Below, one piece after another: positions 1-8,387 of a DNA stretch of 51,871 nt (its first letter is position 1; the number at the start of each line of letters is the position of its first letter). Both the position numbers and the translations under genes were made by a program. This DNA is from Massilia psychrophila (lineage in GTDB: Bacteria > Pseudomonadota > Gammaproteobacteria > Burkholderiales > Burkholderiaceae_D), in assembly GCF_002760665.1 (NCBI RefSeq), contig NZ_PDOB01000032.1, positions 1-51,871 on the forward strand, read 5' to 3'. The notes under the pieces are model-generated. The model was not told the DNA's origin and searched no databases. It saw nothing but the letters and a program-made list of their open reading frames with translations.

Positions 1-351
1 GCCAGCCCGGCGACGGTGGCTACGATACTCACCGCCAAGTACGCCGATGGCCTGCCCATGTATCGCCTGCACGAGGTCTTGCTGCGCGGCGAGGTGGACG
101 TGGCGCGCACCACGCTGTCGCAATGGGCCATCAAGTCGGGCGTGCTGTTCGCGCCGCTGTACCAGGCCATGCGGCGCGTCCTGCTGGCCTGCCCAGTCAT
201 CCACGGCGATGAAACCACGGTGCAGGTGCTCAAGGAAGACGGGCGCCGCGCGCAAAACCAGTCCTATATGTGGGTCTACCTTGCGACACGAAGTCGCTTA
301 CAGAAGTTGTTCTCACTTCAACAGGAGGGAACCATCCGTGTCACCGGATGA
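1..351 (+). pseudogene. IS66-family transposase fragment, interrupted
   Basis: The reading frame enters from the left edge and matches the central part of IS66-type transposases: a KYADGLPMYR stretch, a TTLSQWAI stretch, and GDETTVQV, which carries the catalytic-core GDE/DET signature. The match ends after YMWVYLA near position 290. The remaining codons to the stop at 351 do not resemble a transposase. The break coincides with the start of what may be a group II intron, so the protein cannot be full length. Non-functional as it stands. Confidence 0.8.
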
Positions 352-733
352 ATCTAGGGACCTGAATAAAGAGCGGTCCTGACAACGTAACGAAGCATCG
401 CAAGGTGCGGGGTATCAATCGTAAGAGACATACCCTTCTGGCAGCCACGCGCCGGATGAGTGCTAGATAGTCAATATGGCGAACACAAGTGAATCTGCGA
501 TAAAGGTCGTAACACATGACAAGCGGAAGTGGCTACTACGCTTGAACCAAAATGGTAACGGAGGTGGGAGCGGCGTCTGGTAAATACGTCCTCGTGACCC
601 ATGCACTTCCCGGCCAACAGCAGGCGCCTAAGTTGACGTACTTTTGCAAGCGGAACGTGGAAATCCCGTATCCCCCCTGTGTCAAACTGCTGTGAGATAA
701 CTTCATCAAGCTAATTAAGGAAGTTGCTATCAC
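288..733 (+). mobile_element. Probable 5' part of a group II intron (domains I to IV)
   Basis: This stretch has no convincing protein but begins inside the IS66 transposase with TTGCGAC, one mismatch from the GTGYG-type 5' end of group II introns. It is dense in short complementary blocks: GCGAC/GTCGC near the start, GGGTAT/ATACCC around 410-435, and the run near 500-600 that recalls domain I of bacterial introns. No reverse-transcriptase maturase follows; an IS3 OrfA stub starts instead. If it is an intron, only its 5' portion survives. The assignment is from memory of intron sequence style; a covariance-model search would be decisive. Confidence 0.4.
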
Positions 734-1003
734 ATGGAAAACCAGATGTCGCCAGCGGTAAAACAAAATGATGAACGTGAGAGTGCCGAGGTTGTCGCCG
801 TCGCGCGCCGCCGTAAGTTCACGGCCAGCTACAAGCGGCGGTTTGTATCCACGATGCCAAGCGCCGATGCGGACGTGGCCAAACGGGTCCATGAGGCGGC
901 GATAAACAACCCGTTGAATCAATTCTCTTTGGTCTTACAACCACAAGGCTTCGGCTCAGGCTCACTGCACACCCAATCCCCAGACAGCAAGTGTATGGCT
1001 TGA
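734..1003 (+). pseudogene. IS3-family OrfA fragment
   Basis: The first ~36 residues (VVAVARRRKFTASYKRR) match the N-terminus of IS3-family OrfA proteins, whose Arg/Lys-rich start leads into a helix-turn-helix. After KRR the similarity stops, the helix-turn-helix and leucine zipper are missing, and the frame ends at about 89 residues. No OrfB integrase with a DDE motif follows. This is a relic lying against the intron-like segment, so the region has been hit by at least two mobile elements. Confidence 0.65.
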
Positions 1004-1512
1004 TGACGATGCGCCCGGTACAAGAGACCCGCGCCGGTACAGCCCAGGCGCCGCAGGTCGATTACCGCTTGCCGGAAACAGATGTCAGCCGTATTGAAGG
1101 CGTCTTTGTAGCTTGGGTGACTGACCGCTCTGCACCAAAAATGAATGGATCGTAGTGAAATTCACGAGATGAGTGCTGCGAACATGCGGCAGTGCAACAA
1201 ATCTTCCGATACGAGAATTTCGCGCGACGTGCGGGCGAAAAAGCGCTGTATTCGGGGACAGCAATGGTGTTAAATACCTCAATATTTCCGTCGCGAGGTG
1301 ATGGCCTCACAAAGAAGAGCTTGTCGATACAACCATCGTCAACCAGCTCAACATTTTGGTCAAAAAAAACCCGCTACCAAGGTGCGGGCCAAGTCCGATT
1401 CCATCGGAGTCGGAGGAGACAAGACGAGTTTATTGTGCGTCGCACCAAATGTCAATGAAGCTTATCTATCATGCGACATTTTAATAGCTTTTAAGAATTG
1501 TGATTCAAGCAC
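1004..1512. other. About 500 bp without a recognisable gene
   Basis: No reading frame here resembles a known family, and base composition is lower in GC than the flanking chromosome. It contains a strong rho-independent terminator on the minus strand (listed separately) but nothing else I can name. It is most simply read as scar tissue between the mobile-element fragments and the decayed ABC gene. Confidence 0.6.
1362..1388 (-). terminator. Rho-independent terminator, minus strand
   Basis: On the minus strand CCCGC and GCGGG pair across a 9-nt loop and are followed by eight T residues. It lies downstream of the decayed ABC-transporter ATPase and could have ended that transcript. Confidence 0.7.
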
Positions 1513-1868
1513 CTATCGGCTTCGGGCGTAAGTGCGCCGGGAGAGGTACAGGGCACGCGCAATCGCTGCGCGTTGCAGCTGGGCGCCGGACAACTCGCCG
1601 GGCCGGTGATCGAGGCGGTTACCCAGGCCAATACGCTGCGGTAGCAACACGTTTTCAAGCACCGTCAGGCGCGCCAGCAAGTGGAACGACGGGAATACAA
1701 ACCCGATGCGACGGTTGCGCAGGACTGAGGCGGCGTCATCGTCGAGCTCGCCTACTTCGTCGTTGCCGAGACGGTAGCGGCCAGCGTCGGGCCGGTCGAG
1801 CGCGCCCAGGACATTGAGCAGCGTCGATTTTCCCGATCCAAGCGGGTCCATCACGGCAACAAATTCTC
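1513..1868 (-). pseudogene. Decayed ABC-transporter ATPase (LolD/MacB type)
   Basis: The frame reads EFVAVMDPLGSGKST, a Walker A loop whose first glycine is replaced by Asp (family norm GPSGSGKST). It continues through the Q-loop region, where the expected FQSF reads FPSF, and a signature LSGAQLQR in place of LSGGQ. Around ten residues are missing between LLPQRI and GLGNR. The frame ends before Walker B, the D-loop and the switch His, and a stop codon lies just upstream of the N-terminal match. The protein would be unable to hydrolyse ATP. The partner FtsX-like permease is absent. Confidence 0.8.
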
Positions 1869-2053
1869 TGATTTATTGCCTGGCGCAAGCAGCCCGACAT
1901 CCGTCGACAGCCCCTGTAATATGCAGCACGACCTACAAGCTGCCAAACCACCACCGCGTCGTGCTCGAGGCGCGCGGCGCGGATGCATAAATGTCGGTAG
2001 GGCGCGAGCGTTACGCTGACCACCTCGCTTTCGGCATCGCTTGACTTGCCGAA

Positions 2054-3526
2054 TCAGCAGTAGCATGGTCCCAGACGGGTTGGGGGAGTGCGTTCCCACG
2101 GCGCGTCGGTCGACAGTTCGATCCGTACTTCCTCTAACTTCAGTACCGCTCCGCGCGGCGCATTCTCGCCGCCGACCCGCACCAGGGAGACGGTGATATC
2201 CTGCAGCTCGGCCTCGGAGAGCTTCGCCAGCACTTCGGTGGCCTGGTACTCGAGCGTGGCTGGCCCATGGTGCGCGGCGCCGGCGACTTCGAATGCACCT
2301 ACCGTGCCAAGGAAGTGCCTGCTGCCATCTCCGGCATCGCCGACAGACGGCAGATTGATGTAGATTTTGTAGTAATACCCTCCTTTTTTGCCGTTGCCGA
2401 GCAGTAACAGCTTATCCAGCACCACGACGACCGACTGGAACGTGTCAGGCGGGATCTGTGGCGGCGGCTTGACTGCCACGGTAATGGTGTCTTGCAGCAT
2501 TCGCAGGCTCGACGCGGACAGTGGCAAGCGCGCGCTGACCGACGATTCGGCAAGCACCACCTCGGCCACCCCGCCCAGTGAGCGGCGCTTGCCCGAAACG
2601 GCGCTCGCAGCCGTCGCGGCGAACTTGCCGGTCACAAGGTTGGTCAGCACTGGCGACACCTGGGCCTGCATCATGTTTGCCTGCGCCAACGCCGGAAGCG
2701 CCGTCGGCTTCGTGTTGTCGCTGTAGTCGAAGTTCAGCCAGCCGGGATAGTAAGTTCGGTAGCGCGGCATCGTCAGGCCGGGCGCGTAGGCAAAATCGCC
2801 TGCCCAGTAGGGGCTGCTTGTCGCGGCACTATGCGGATTGGCGGTGCCCGGTATCCCTTTGCCATCAGGCAGGGCCCACGCGTGGCAGAGCCGGTCAATG
2901 TTGGCATGGTGCAGATAGAAGATCGGGTCGCGGGGCGACGTCATATTCGCCATTTCGCCGCCGATCAGGTTATGCACCGGATTATGCGGTCCCGACTCGA
3001 TGTTCGTTTCGAATGCATTGGTGGTGCCGCGCTGGAAATTCCAGACATCGGGAGCAAATGGCGCCAGTGTCAGGGCATTGTAGACATTGGTGCCGGTGCG
3101 CGGCATATACAAGGGATTGCCTGTGGATGGGTCGGTAAACTCCGCCGGGATATCTGGAAATTTGTAATAGTCCCAGTACGGTACACAGAGCGACTTGTCG
3201 CCGCTAACGAGGCGCAACTGCTGCTCAAAATAATACAGATAACCACGATGCCAGGCTAGAAAATATGGAGTGCCGTGCGGACATTGATTTACATGGACAT
3301 TGGTCCAGTATGCCCAGGATGACGGACTGGCAGCATTATTGTTCGCCCTCATCAAGCCCACTGCGTTTCGAAAAGATGCATATTGCGACGTGTTTTTAAA
3401 CTGTTGCCATTCAAGCCGGATGGCGGTGGCGGTCTGGCCAAAGCCGAGATGCGGAATGGAAAATAGCACGGCAGCAGATGCTGAAGTCCTAATAAACGTA
3501 CGACGGTTATGAAGTTGAAAGGACAT
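2054..3526 (-). CDS. Tat-exported tyrosinase / polyphenol oxidase
   Basis: 490 residues. A type-3 copper enzyme that oxidises phenols to quinones (melanin-type chemistry). An N-terminal RRTFIRTS followed by a hydrophobic stretch is a twin-arginine signal, fitting export of a folded copper protein. CuA ligands are visible as His78, His84 and His93 (NVHVNQCPHG and FLAWHRG). Cys82 sits two residues before His84, the C-x-H spacing that forms the thioether bridge in tyrosinases. CuB ligands lie in HNPVHN (His181, His185) and FYLHHANID (His206/207). The C-terminal ~150 residues form a separate beta-rich domain resembling the KFDV domain of plant polyphenol oxidases, which shields the active site. 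The gene stands alone between the mobile debris and an AT-rich gap of about 290 bp. No copper chaperone is adjacent. Confidence 0.9.
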   Translation of the reverse strand: MSFQLHNRRTFIRTSASAAVLFSIPHLGFGQTATAIRLEWQQFKNTSQYASFRNAVGLMRANNNAASPSSWAYWTNVHVNQCPHGTPYFLAWHRGYLYYFEQQLRLVSGDKSLCVPYWDYYKFPDIPAEFTDPSTGNPLYMPRTGTNVYNALTLAPFAPDVWNFQRGTTNAFETNIESGPHNPVHNLIGGEMANMTSPRDPIFYLHHANIDRLCHAWALPDGKGIPGTANPHSAATSSPYWAGDFAYAPGLTMPRYRTYYPGWLNFDYSDNTKPTALPALAQANMMQAQVSPVLTNLVTGKFAATAASAVSGKRRSLGGVAEVVLAESSVSARLPLSASSLRMLQDTITVAVKPPPQIPPDTFQSVVVVLDKLLLLGNGKKGGYYYKIYINLPSVGDAGDGSRHFLGTVGAFEVAGAAHHGPATLEYQATEVLAKLSEAELQDITVSLVRVGGENAPRGAVLKLEEVRIELSTDAPWERTPPTRLGPCYC

Positions 3527-3817
3527 TCGATATCTCCAAGAAAGTATTTAAATATCTCTGTTTTGGGTTTCGCAATCAATAACCTTAATATTTTTTCAAT
3601 TGGTGCGGTTGAGATGGCACAAAGCCAAGGCTAGATCGATTTTTATTCTTCGGATAAACTAATTGCAGTTTGGAATATCCGCGAGCACGGCGAACTATTC
3701 AGCTTTTTGAACGTCTGCTTTTGCCAAAGCCGTTGCCAGGTTTCCTTACCCCCACCCTGATTCGATTTATTGCATAATGGTAGCCATTGTGCCCCGCACC
3801 CAGCTACGGTTCCCGCC

Positions 3818-4495
3818 ATGCTCGACCCCTCCCTGTTCGGCCGCCTCTCGTTCACGCCCGCCGAGCCGAGCCGAAGCCGCTTGCCCCCCGGCCGCAACCG
3901 CCTCGGCATCGCCGCCGACCGCGACGCCGTGCTCTTCGTGCCCACCGGTCTCGACGAACACGCGCAAGTGCCGCTGTTCGTGATGTTTCATGGCGCCGGC
4001 GGGTTTCCCGAGAAAGTACTGCCGTTCCTTGAAGAACATGCCGAGCGCCACAAGTTTTTGGTCCTGGCGCCGCATTCGATGTTCGCGACCTGGGACATCG
4101 TGATCGGCGGCCACGGTCCTGACCTCGAGCGCTTGCACCGGGCGCTGGTCGAAGTCACTTCGCGTTACCGCATCGACCGCGCTCACCTGGCGTTCGGCGG
4201 ATTTTCCGATGGCGCCAGCTATGCGCTGTCGACCGGCATTACGAATGGCGACGTCGCCAGCCACGTCGTCGCTTTCTCCGGCGGCTTCATGTCGATCTTT
4301 ACGCAGGAAGGTACGCCTGACATATTCATCGCGCATGGCCTGGTCGATGAGCAACTGCCGATCGGGACGAGCGGGCGGGCCAACGCCGCCAAATTGAAGA
4401 GCGCCGGCTATGCCGTGCAGTATGTCGAATTCAACGGTTTGCACGTGATCGAACCGGCCATTATCGGCCTGGCGGTCGAATTTTTTCTCAGGTAA
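3818..4495 (+). CDS. Alpha/beta-hydrolase esterase (phospholipase/carboxylesterase type)
   Basis: 225 residues from the ATG at 3818; a TTG at 3770 would add 16 residues that lack family character. The fold is shown by FVMFHGAGG (oxyanion region), the nucleophile elbow GFSDGAS with Ser in G-x-S-x-G, an acidic residue in HGLVDEQLP, and the catalytic His in NGLHVIEP. There is no signal peptide, so it is probably cytoplasmic. It lies 19 bp before the AAA ATPase gene on the same strand and is probably co-transcribed. The substrate cannot be deduced. Confidence 0.8.
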   Translation: MLDPSLFGRLSFTPAEPSRSRLPPGRNRLGIAADRDAVLFVPTGLDEHAQVPLFVMFHGAGGFPEKVLPFLEEHAERHKFLVLAPHSMFATWDIVIGGHGPDLERLHRALVEVTSRYRIDRAHLAFGGFSDGASYALSTGITNGDVASHVVAFSGGFMSIFTQEGTPDIFIAHGLVDEQLPIGTSGRANAAKLKSAGYAVQYVEFNGLHVIEPAIIGLAVEFFLR

Positions 4496-4514
4496 GCCAA
4501 TGGGAGTGCTGTAA

Positions 4515-6137
4515 ATGGACTTTGAAATACCGGAGCCGCTGGCACGTACCTTGCACGGGATGCTTGAACCAGGGTCGAAGCTGGCAACACTGTTGAACGA
4601 GCACGGCATCTGTCACGGCAACATGATTGTGTCGAGCACATTGTTCGATGGACATGCGCTCAATACCTTGTACGCACTGAGCAAGGCGCAGGACGAGCGC
4701 GGGTTGATATTCCAGATGTTGGCGCTCGATAATATCCGTAACGCGCCGCAGGCACGCACCATCCCGTCGCTGGAACAACTGGTGCCGGGGCTGGTGGCGT
4801 ATCTGGCCCGCGATGCTATCGACGGCTGGCTGTACCGGCGCAACAAGGATGGCACCCTGGTGCCGTGGCTGGTGCATCGGCTGCGTTACGTCGAGCCGGA
4901 GCAGGGCATGCCCTATGTTGTCGTTCACATGCTGGCCAACACGATGCAGTCGGCCAATTCCGAGCGCACCGAACATCACCAACGCCGCTCAGGCATGACG
5001 ACGTCGCTCGTCATTAACCGTCACGACATCGTCAACCGCACGATTCCCGAATTACTGGCCGAGGTCGGGTTCTTCAAGGAATGCGGGGAATTCAAGGCCG
5101 AATACGCGGGGCACGCGCAGCGCTTCCTGCGCTTTCAGCCGCGCTTCGGCGCGCAGTTCGTCGTCACGAAAGCGGCGTTTACCGTCGACGATAAAGGCGG
5201 CGCCGAATTGACGCGCATTGGCAACGGCACGACCGCGCGCTGCGTCAACGATGAGGAAACCCTGGAGCGGCGCTTCGAGATTGTCAGCGACGCCGATTTC
5301 TGGCGCGATGCCGGCGTCGCCACCGGTTTCGACACCATTCCGCTGCATTGCTACGTGCACTTGTTTCATCTCGAGTGGCACCGCACTATCTGGGTGCACG
5401 TGCAGCACATGACCGAGTACCGCTACCAGCCCGAATTGCGCGACAAGCTGGTGCTGCCCCATCATCACCAGGATTTGATCGACATCCTGACGTCGAACAT
5501 GAACGTTTTCGTGCAGGATTTTGTGCCCGGCAAATCGGGCGGCACGACGATTCTTTGCCAGGGTGCGCCCGGACTTGGCAAAACCTTGACCGCGGAAATC
5601 TATTCGGAAGTGGTGGGCAAGCCTTTGTTTCGCGTGCATTCCGGCCAGCTCGGGACGACGGCGGCCTCGGTCGGCGCAACGCTCTCGGGCATCCTGCGGC
5701 GCGCCATGCGCTGGGAAGCGATTTTGCTGCTCGACGAAGCCGACGTCTACATCCGCCGGCGCGATAACGACCTCGAACATAACGCCATCGTTGCGGAATT
5801 CTTGCGCACGCTCGAGTATTTCGACGGCCTGCTGTTCATGACGACCAACCGGGTCGGCGACGTCGACGATGCGATCCTGTCGCGCTGCATCGCGACGATC
5901 CATTACGAAACTCCGCCCAAACCGGACGCGATGCGGCTGTGGAAATTGCTGGCCGACCAGTTCGGCGCGGACCTGCCGGACGAACTGATCGAGGCGCTGA
6001 CGACGGCGTATCCGAACGCGAGCGGACGCGACATGAAGGAGTTGCTGAAACTGGTGACCCGTTATTGCAAGGCGAAACAGGTCGCTCCTTCGGCCGAAGC
6101 GTTCAGGGTGTGCGCGCTGTTTCGCGGCTACACGTGA
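4515..6137 (+). CDS. AAA-family ATPase with a unique N-terminal domain
   Basis: 540 residues. The C-terminal ~220 residues form an AAA module: Walker A GAPGLGKT at about 350-357, Walker B ILLLDEAD near 405-411, sensor-1 MTTNR, and an arginine-finger region around LSRC. The C-terminal lid has ASGRDMKELL, like sensor 2. The first ~330 residues match no domain I recognise. The AAA core resembles AAA proteins of the BCS1/FtsH/p97-like clade, which remodel proteins, but no protease domain or membrane segment is seen. It follows the esterase by 19 bp. Confidence 0.75.
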   Translation: MDFEIPEPLARTLHGMLEPGSKLATLLNEHGICHGNMIVSSTLFDGHALNTLYALSKAQDERGLIFQMLALDNIRNAPQARTIPSLEQLVPGLVAYLARDAIDGWLYRRNKDGTLVPWLVHRLRYVEPEQGMPYVVVHMLANTMQSANSERTEHHQRRSGMTTSLVINRHDIVNRTIPELLAEVGFFKECGEFKAEYAGHAQRFLRFQPRFGAQFVVTKAAFTVDDKGGAELTRIGNGTTARCVNDEETLERRFEIVSDADFWRDAGVATGFDTIPLHCYVHLFHLEWHRTIWVHVQHMTEYRYQPELRDKLVLPHHHQDLIDILTSNMNVFVQDFVPGKSGGTTILCQGAPGLGKTLTAEIYSEVVGKPLFRVHSGQLGTTAASVGATLSGILRRAMRWEAILLLDEADVYIRRRDNDLEHNAIVAEFLRTLEYFDGLLFMTTNRVGDVDDAILSRCIATIHYETPPKPDAMRLWKLLADQFGADLPDELIEALTTAYPNASGRDMKELLKLVTRYCKAKQVAPSAEAFRVCALFRGYT

Positions 6138-6159
6138 CGGCATTCGCCGCCGCCGGAAG

Positions 6160-6540
6160 TCAGTCGTACACTTCGCCAGTGGTCTTGGCGTAGGTCTTGG
6201 CGAAAAAATTGTACAGGCGCACGCCTTCCGGGGTTTCGAGGAAGCGCTGGGCGCGGTAAGCCAACGCGCCCAGCGTCTCGCCAGCGGCCAGGTCGACATC
6301 CCAATGGTCGAGGCGCATCTGGTCTTCGATCAGGCTGGTGCTGGCCGTCATCGAATCCTTCATGCTGTGTTCGAGCAACTTGGCTACTTTTTCGACCGGC
6401 ACCGGGCGTTGCATGGTGAGGGCGTCGACGAAGGCAGCCAGTTCGGCGTGGCATTCGTGACGGGTGATATTGTTCGCGGCAGCGTCGCTGATGTGGGCCT
6501 GGTCTGCGCTCAGTTCGTTGGTGCTTGGATCGGTGGTCAT
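6160..6540 (-). CDS. Small hypothetical protein with a stress-operator site upstream
   Basis: 126 residues from the ATG at 6540 (GAGAG upstream). No signal peptide, membrane segment or recognised domain. It is Ala/Glu-rich and probably helical, with a central stretch of alternating acidic and hydrophobic residues (VEKVAKLLEHSM). It converges on the AAA ATPase with a 22-bp gap. A perfect TGTTCGGTACCGAACA palindrome lies 73 bp upstream of the start, the same core found before Crp/Fnr regulator 1, so it is probably a member of that regulon. Function unknown. Confidence 0.65.
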   Translation of the reverse strand: MTTDPSTNELSADQAHISDAAANNITRHECHAELAAFVDALTMQRPVPVEKVAKLLEHSMKDSMTASTSLIEDQMRLDHWDVDLAAGETLGALAYRAQRFLETPEGVRLYNFFAKTYAKTTGEVYD

Positions 6541-6612
6541 GGTCGCTCTCGGTAAATAATCAAATGGGGGAATTGTAATGCAGTGAGGATGACGCCGGCG
6601 GCCTGTCGGGTC

Positions 6613-6628
6613 TGTTCGGTACCGAACA
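6613..6628. promoter_or_regulatory. Regulon operator site 1
   Basis: TGTTCGGTACCGAACA, a perfect 16-bp palindrome between the minus-strand gene starting at 6540 and the PAS pseudogene. The hexamer at the -41.5-compatible position is a weak CATCCT; a better TACAAT lies a few bases further on. Confidence 0.7.
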
Positions 6629-6670
6629 CCAAGCCGATTGGCGTGGCGCGGTGCGCCATAGATCAAAGGC

Positions 6671-7070
6671 ATGCCGCAGTCGCTGGTCGATACCTATGCC
6701 CGCGTGCTGGCCACGGGCGAGGCAACGGACTTCGACGTGCATGTGCCGGCCATCGGCCGGGCGTTCGAAGCGCGCGCACGGCGCCTCTCGGGCGAGCGGT
6801 TGTCGGTGCGGTTCCTGGCGGCGCGCGCGCGCCAGCGAGTTGCGCTTTCGCACCCTGGCCCAGGCGATGCCGGACCAGATGCGGACTGTCACCGCCGACG
6901 GCAAGCTGAACTAATTCAACGGCCGGGTGTTCGACTATGCGGGCAGCAGTGTCGAGCAACTGGCGGGCGACGGCTGAGGCACGATCGTGCATCCGGACCA
7001 CTTCGCAGCGTCCGATCAGGATTGGCAGCAGGCGCTTACCAGAGGCGTTGCGTGGAGTGATCCGCGGCAG
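6671..7070 (+). pseudogene. Decayed PAS-domain sensor gene
   Basis: Two adjacent frames together read as PAS-domain sequence. One carries LVDTYARVLATGEATDFDVHVPAI then GRAFEARARRLSGERLSVRFL, typical of the end of a PAS domain. At about 6825 the similarity jumps to the next frame: ASELRFRTLAQAMPDQ, then TADGKLN-stop-FNGRVFDYAG and a second stop before GTIVHPD. In living relatives tryptophan stands at both stop positions, as in LNWFN. One frameshift and two stops make this a clear pseudogene, probably the remains of a PAS histidine kinase. Confidence 0.8.
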
Positions 7071-7105
7071 GAAGTTTCCGGGAAAAGAGTAGATTCCGGC
7101 ATACA

Positions 7106-8281
7106 ATGCCAAACGAATTAACGAAAGTCCCAATGAAACTTGCCACCTTCATCACCGAGAACATGGACTGCATATTGTCGGAGTGGGAAGCGTTTGCCAC
7201 CACGCTGGAGCCGGCGGCGAGCCAGATGTCGCCGCTGGCGCTGCGCGACCATGCCAAGGGCATCCTGACGGCCATCGTGCTCGACATCAGGACGCGCCAG
7301 AACGCGCAAGAGCAACTGCAGAAATCGCAGGGACTGGCGCCGGAGCCGGAGGGCGCGGCGAGCGCGGCGTCGATCCATGGCGGCTTGCGGCACGACAGTA
7401 ATTTTTCGCTGGTCCAGCTGAGCGCCGAATTTCGCGCGCTGCGCGCCACCGTGCTGCGCCTGTGGCTGCCGCAGGTGAGCACCATGTCGAGCTCCACCAA
7501 CGACGAGATGGTGCGCTTTAACGAATCGATCGACCAGGCGCTGGCCGAGTCGGTGGTGACGTATTCGGCGCGTGCCGACCATACCCGCGAACTGTTCCTG
7601 GCGGTGCTCGGCCACGACTTGCGGGCGCCGCTGTCGACGCTGTCGATGGCCGGCCAGCTGCTGATGAGCGAAGCGACGCCGGCGGCGCAGGTCGGCCCCA
7701 TCGGCTTGCGGATCGAACGCTGCGCCCGCCTGATGAGCATCATGGTCGACGACCTGATCGGCTACACCCGCACCCAGCTCGGCGCCGGCATGCCCACCAT
7801 GCTGCTTGACACCGACCTGCGGCCCATCTGCGAAGCTGCCGTCGAGGATGCTTTGGCGACCCATCCGGGCAGCGATTTCGACGTCGCGCTGGTTGGCGAC
7901 CTCGTTGGCCAGTACGATGGTGTGCGCATGCACCAGCTGATGACCAACCTGCTGATCAATGCGGCCCAATATGGCGGCAGGTCGGCGCCGGCGCTGCTGC
8001 GCGCGCGCGCCGACGCCGACACCGTCATCATCGAGGTGACCAACCAGGGCAACACCATCCCGGCCGATTCGCTGCAGTCGATCTTCCGCCCGCTGATCCA
8101 ATTGCCGGCCGAAGGCGACGCGCGCCCCGGCACCAGCCTTGGCCTGGGCCTGTTCATTGCTCGCGAGATCGCCCTGGCGCACGGCGGCACCATCGTCGTC
8201 AGTTCGAGCGAGATGCAGGGCACGACCTTTACCGTACGTTTGCCACGCAACAATTCGAGCGGCAAGCCGGGTCCGCGATAA
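7106..8281 (+). CDS. Sensor histidine kinase with a soluble N-terminal sensor domain
   Basis: 391 residues. Residues ~10-150 form a helical domain resembling the RsbRD N-terminal sensor, with no membrane segment, so the kinase is cytosolic. The phosphoacceptor His is at about 170 in the H-box GHDLRAPLS. The N-box is TNLLINAAQYGG, the F-like region IFRPLIQL, and the G-box GLGLGLFIARE. ATG 7106 is used here; ATG 7133 (MKLATFITE), preceded by GAAAG, is an equally good start. No response regulator is adjacent. The gene starts where the PAS pseudogene fades out and may have replaced or outlived it. Confidence 0.85.
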   Translation: MPNELTKVPMKLATFITENMDCILSEWEAFATTLEPAASQMSPLALRDHAKGILTAIVLDIRTRQNAQEQLQKSQGLAPEPEGAASAASIHGGLRHDSNFSLVQLSAEFRALRATVLRLWLPQVSTMSSSTNDEMVRFNESIDQALAESVVTYSARADHTRELFLAVLGHDLRAPLSTLSMAGQLLMSEATPAAQVGPIGLRIERCARLMSIMVDDLIGYTRTQLGAGMPTMLLDTDLRPICEAAVEDALATHPGSDFDVALVGDLVGQYDGVRMHQLMTNLLINAAQYGGRSAPALLRARADADTVIIEVTNQGNTIPADSLQSIFRPLIQLPAEGDARPGTSLGLGLFIAREIALAHGGTIVVSSSEMQGTTFTVRLPRNNSSGKPGPR

Positions 8282-8387
8282 CATGCGAAATGTTGTGCCC
8301 GGTACGTGGGCTGGCCGACAGATCGGCGGACAATAGAAGCGGTTAACGTCCATGTGAACGCGTTTGCGCCTGGCCCGGAGCACTGTC

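Noticed and set aside
3643-3945. Minus-strand open frame between tyrosinase and the esterase
   Set aside because: It overlaps the start of the esterase gene antisense, has no domain or ribosome site, and lies in AT-rich intergenic DNA.
5052-6299. Minus-strand open frame of 415 codons opposite the AAA ATPase
   Set aside because: Shadow of the ATPase gene, no recognisable motif.
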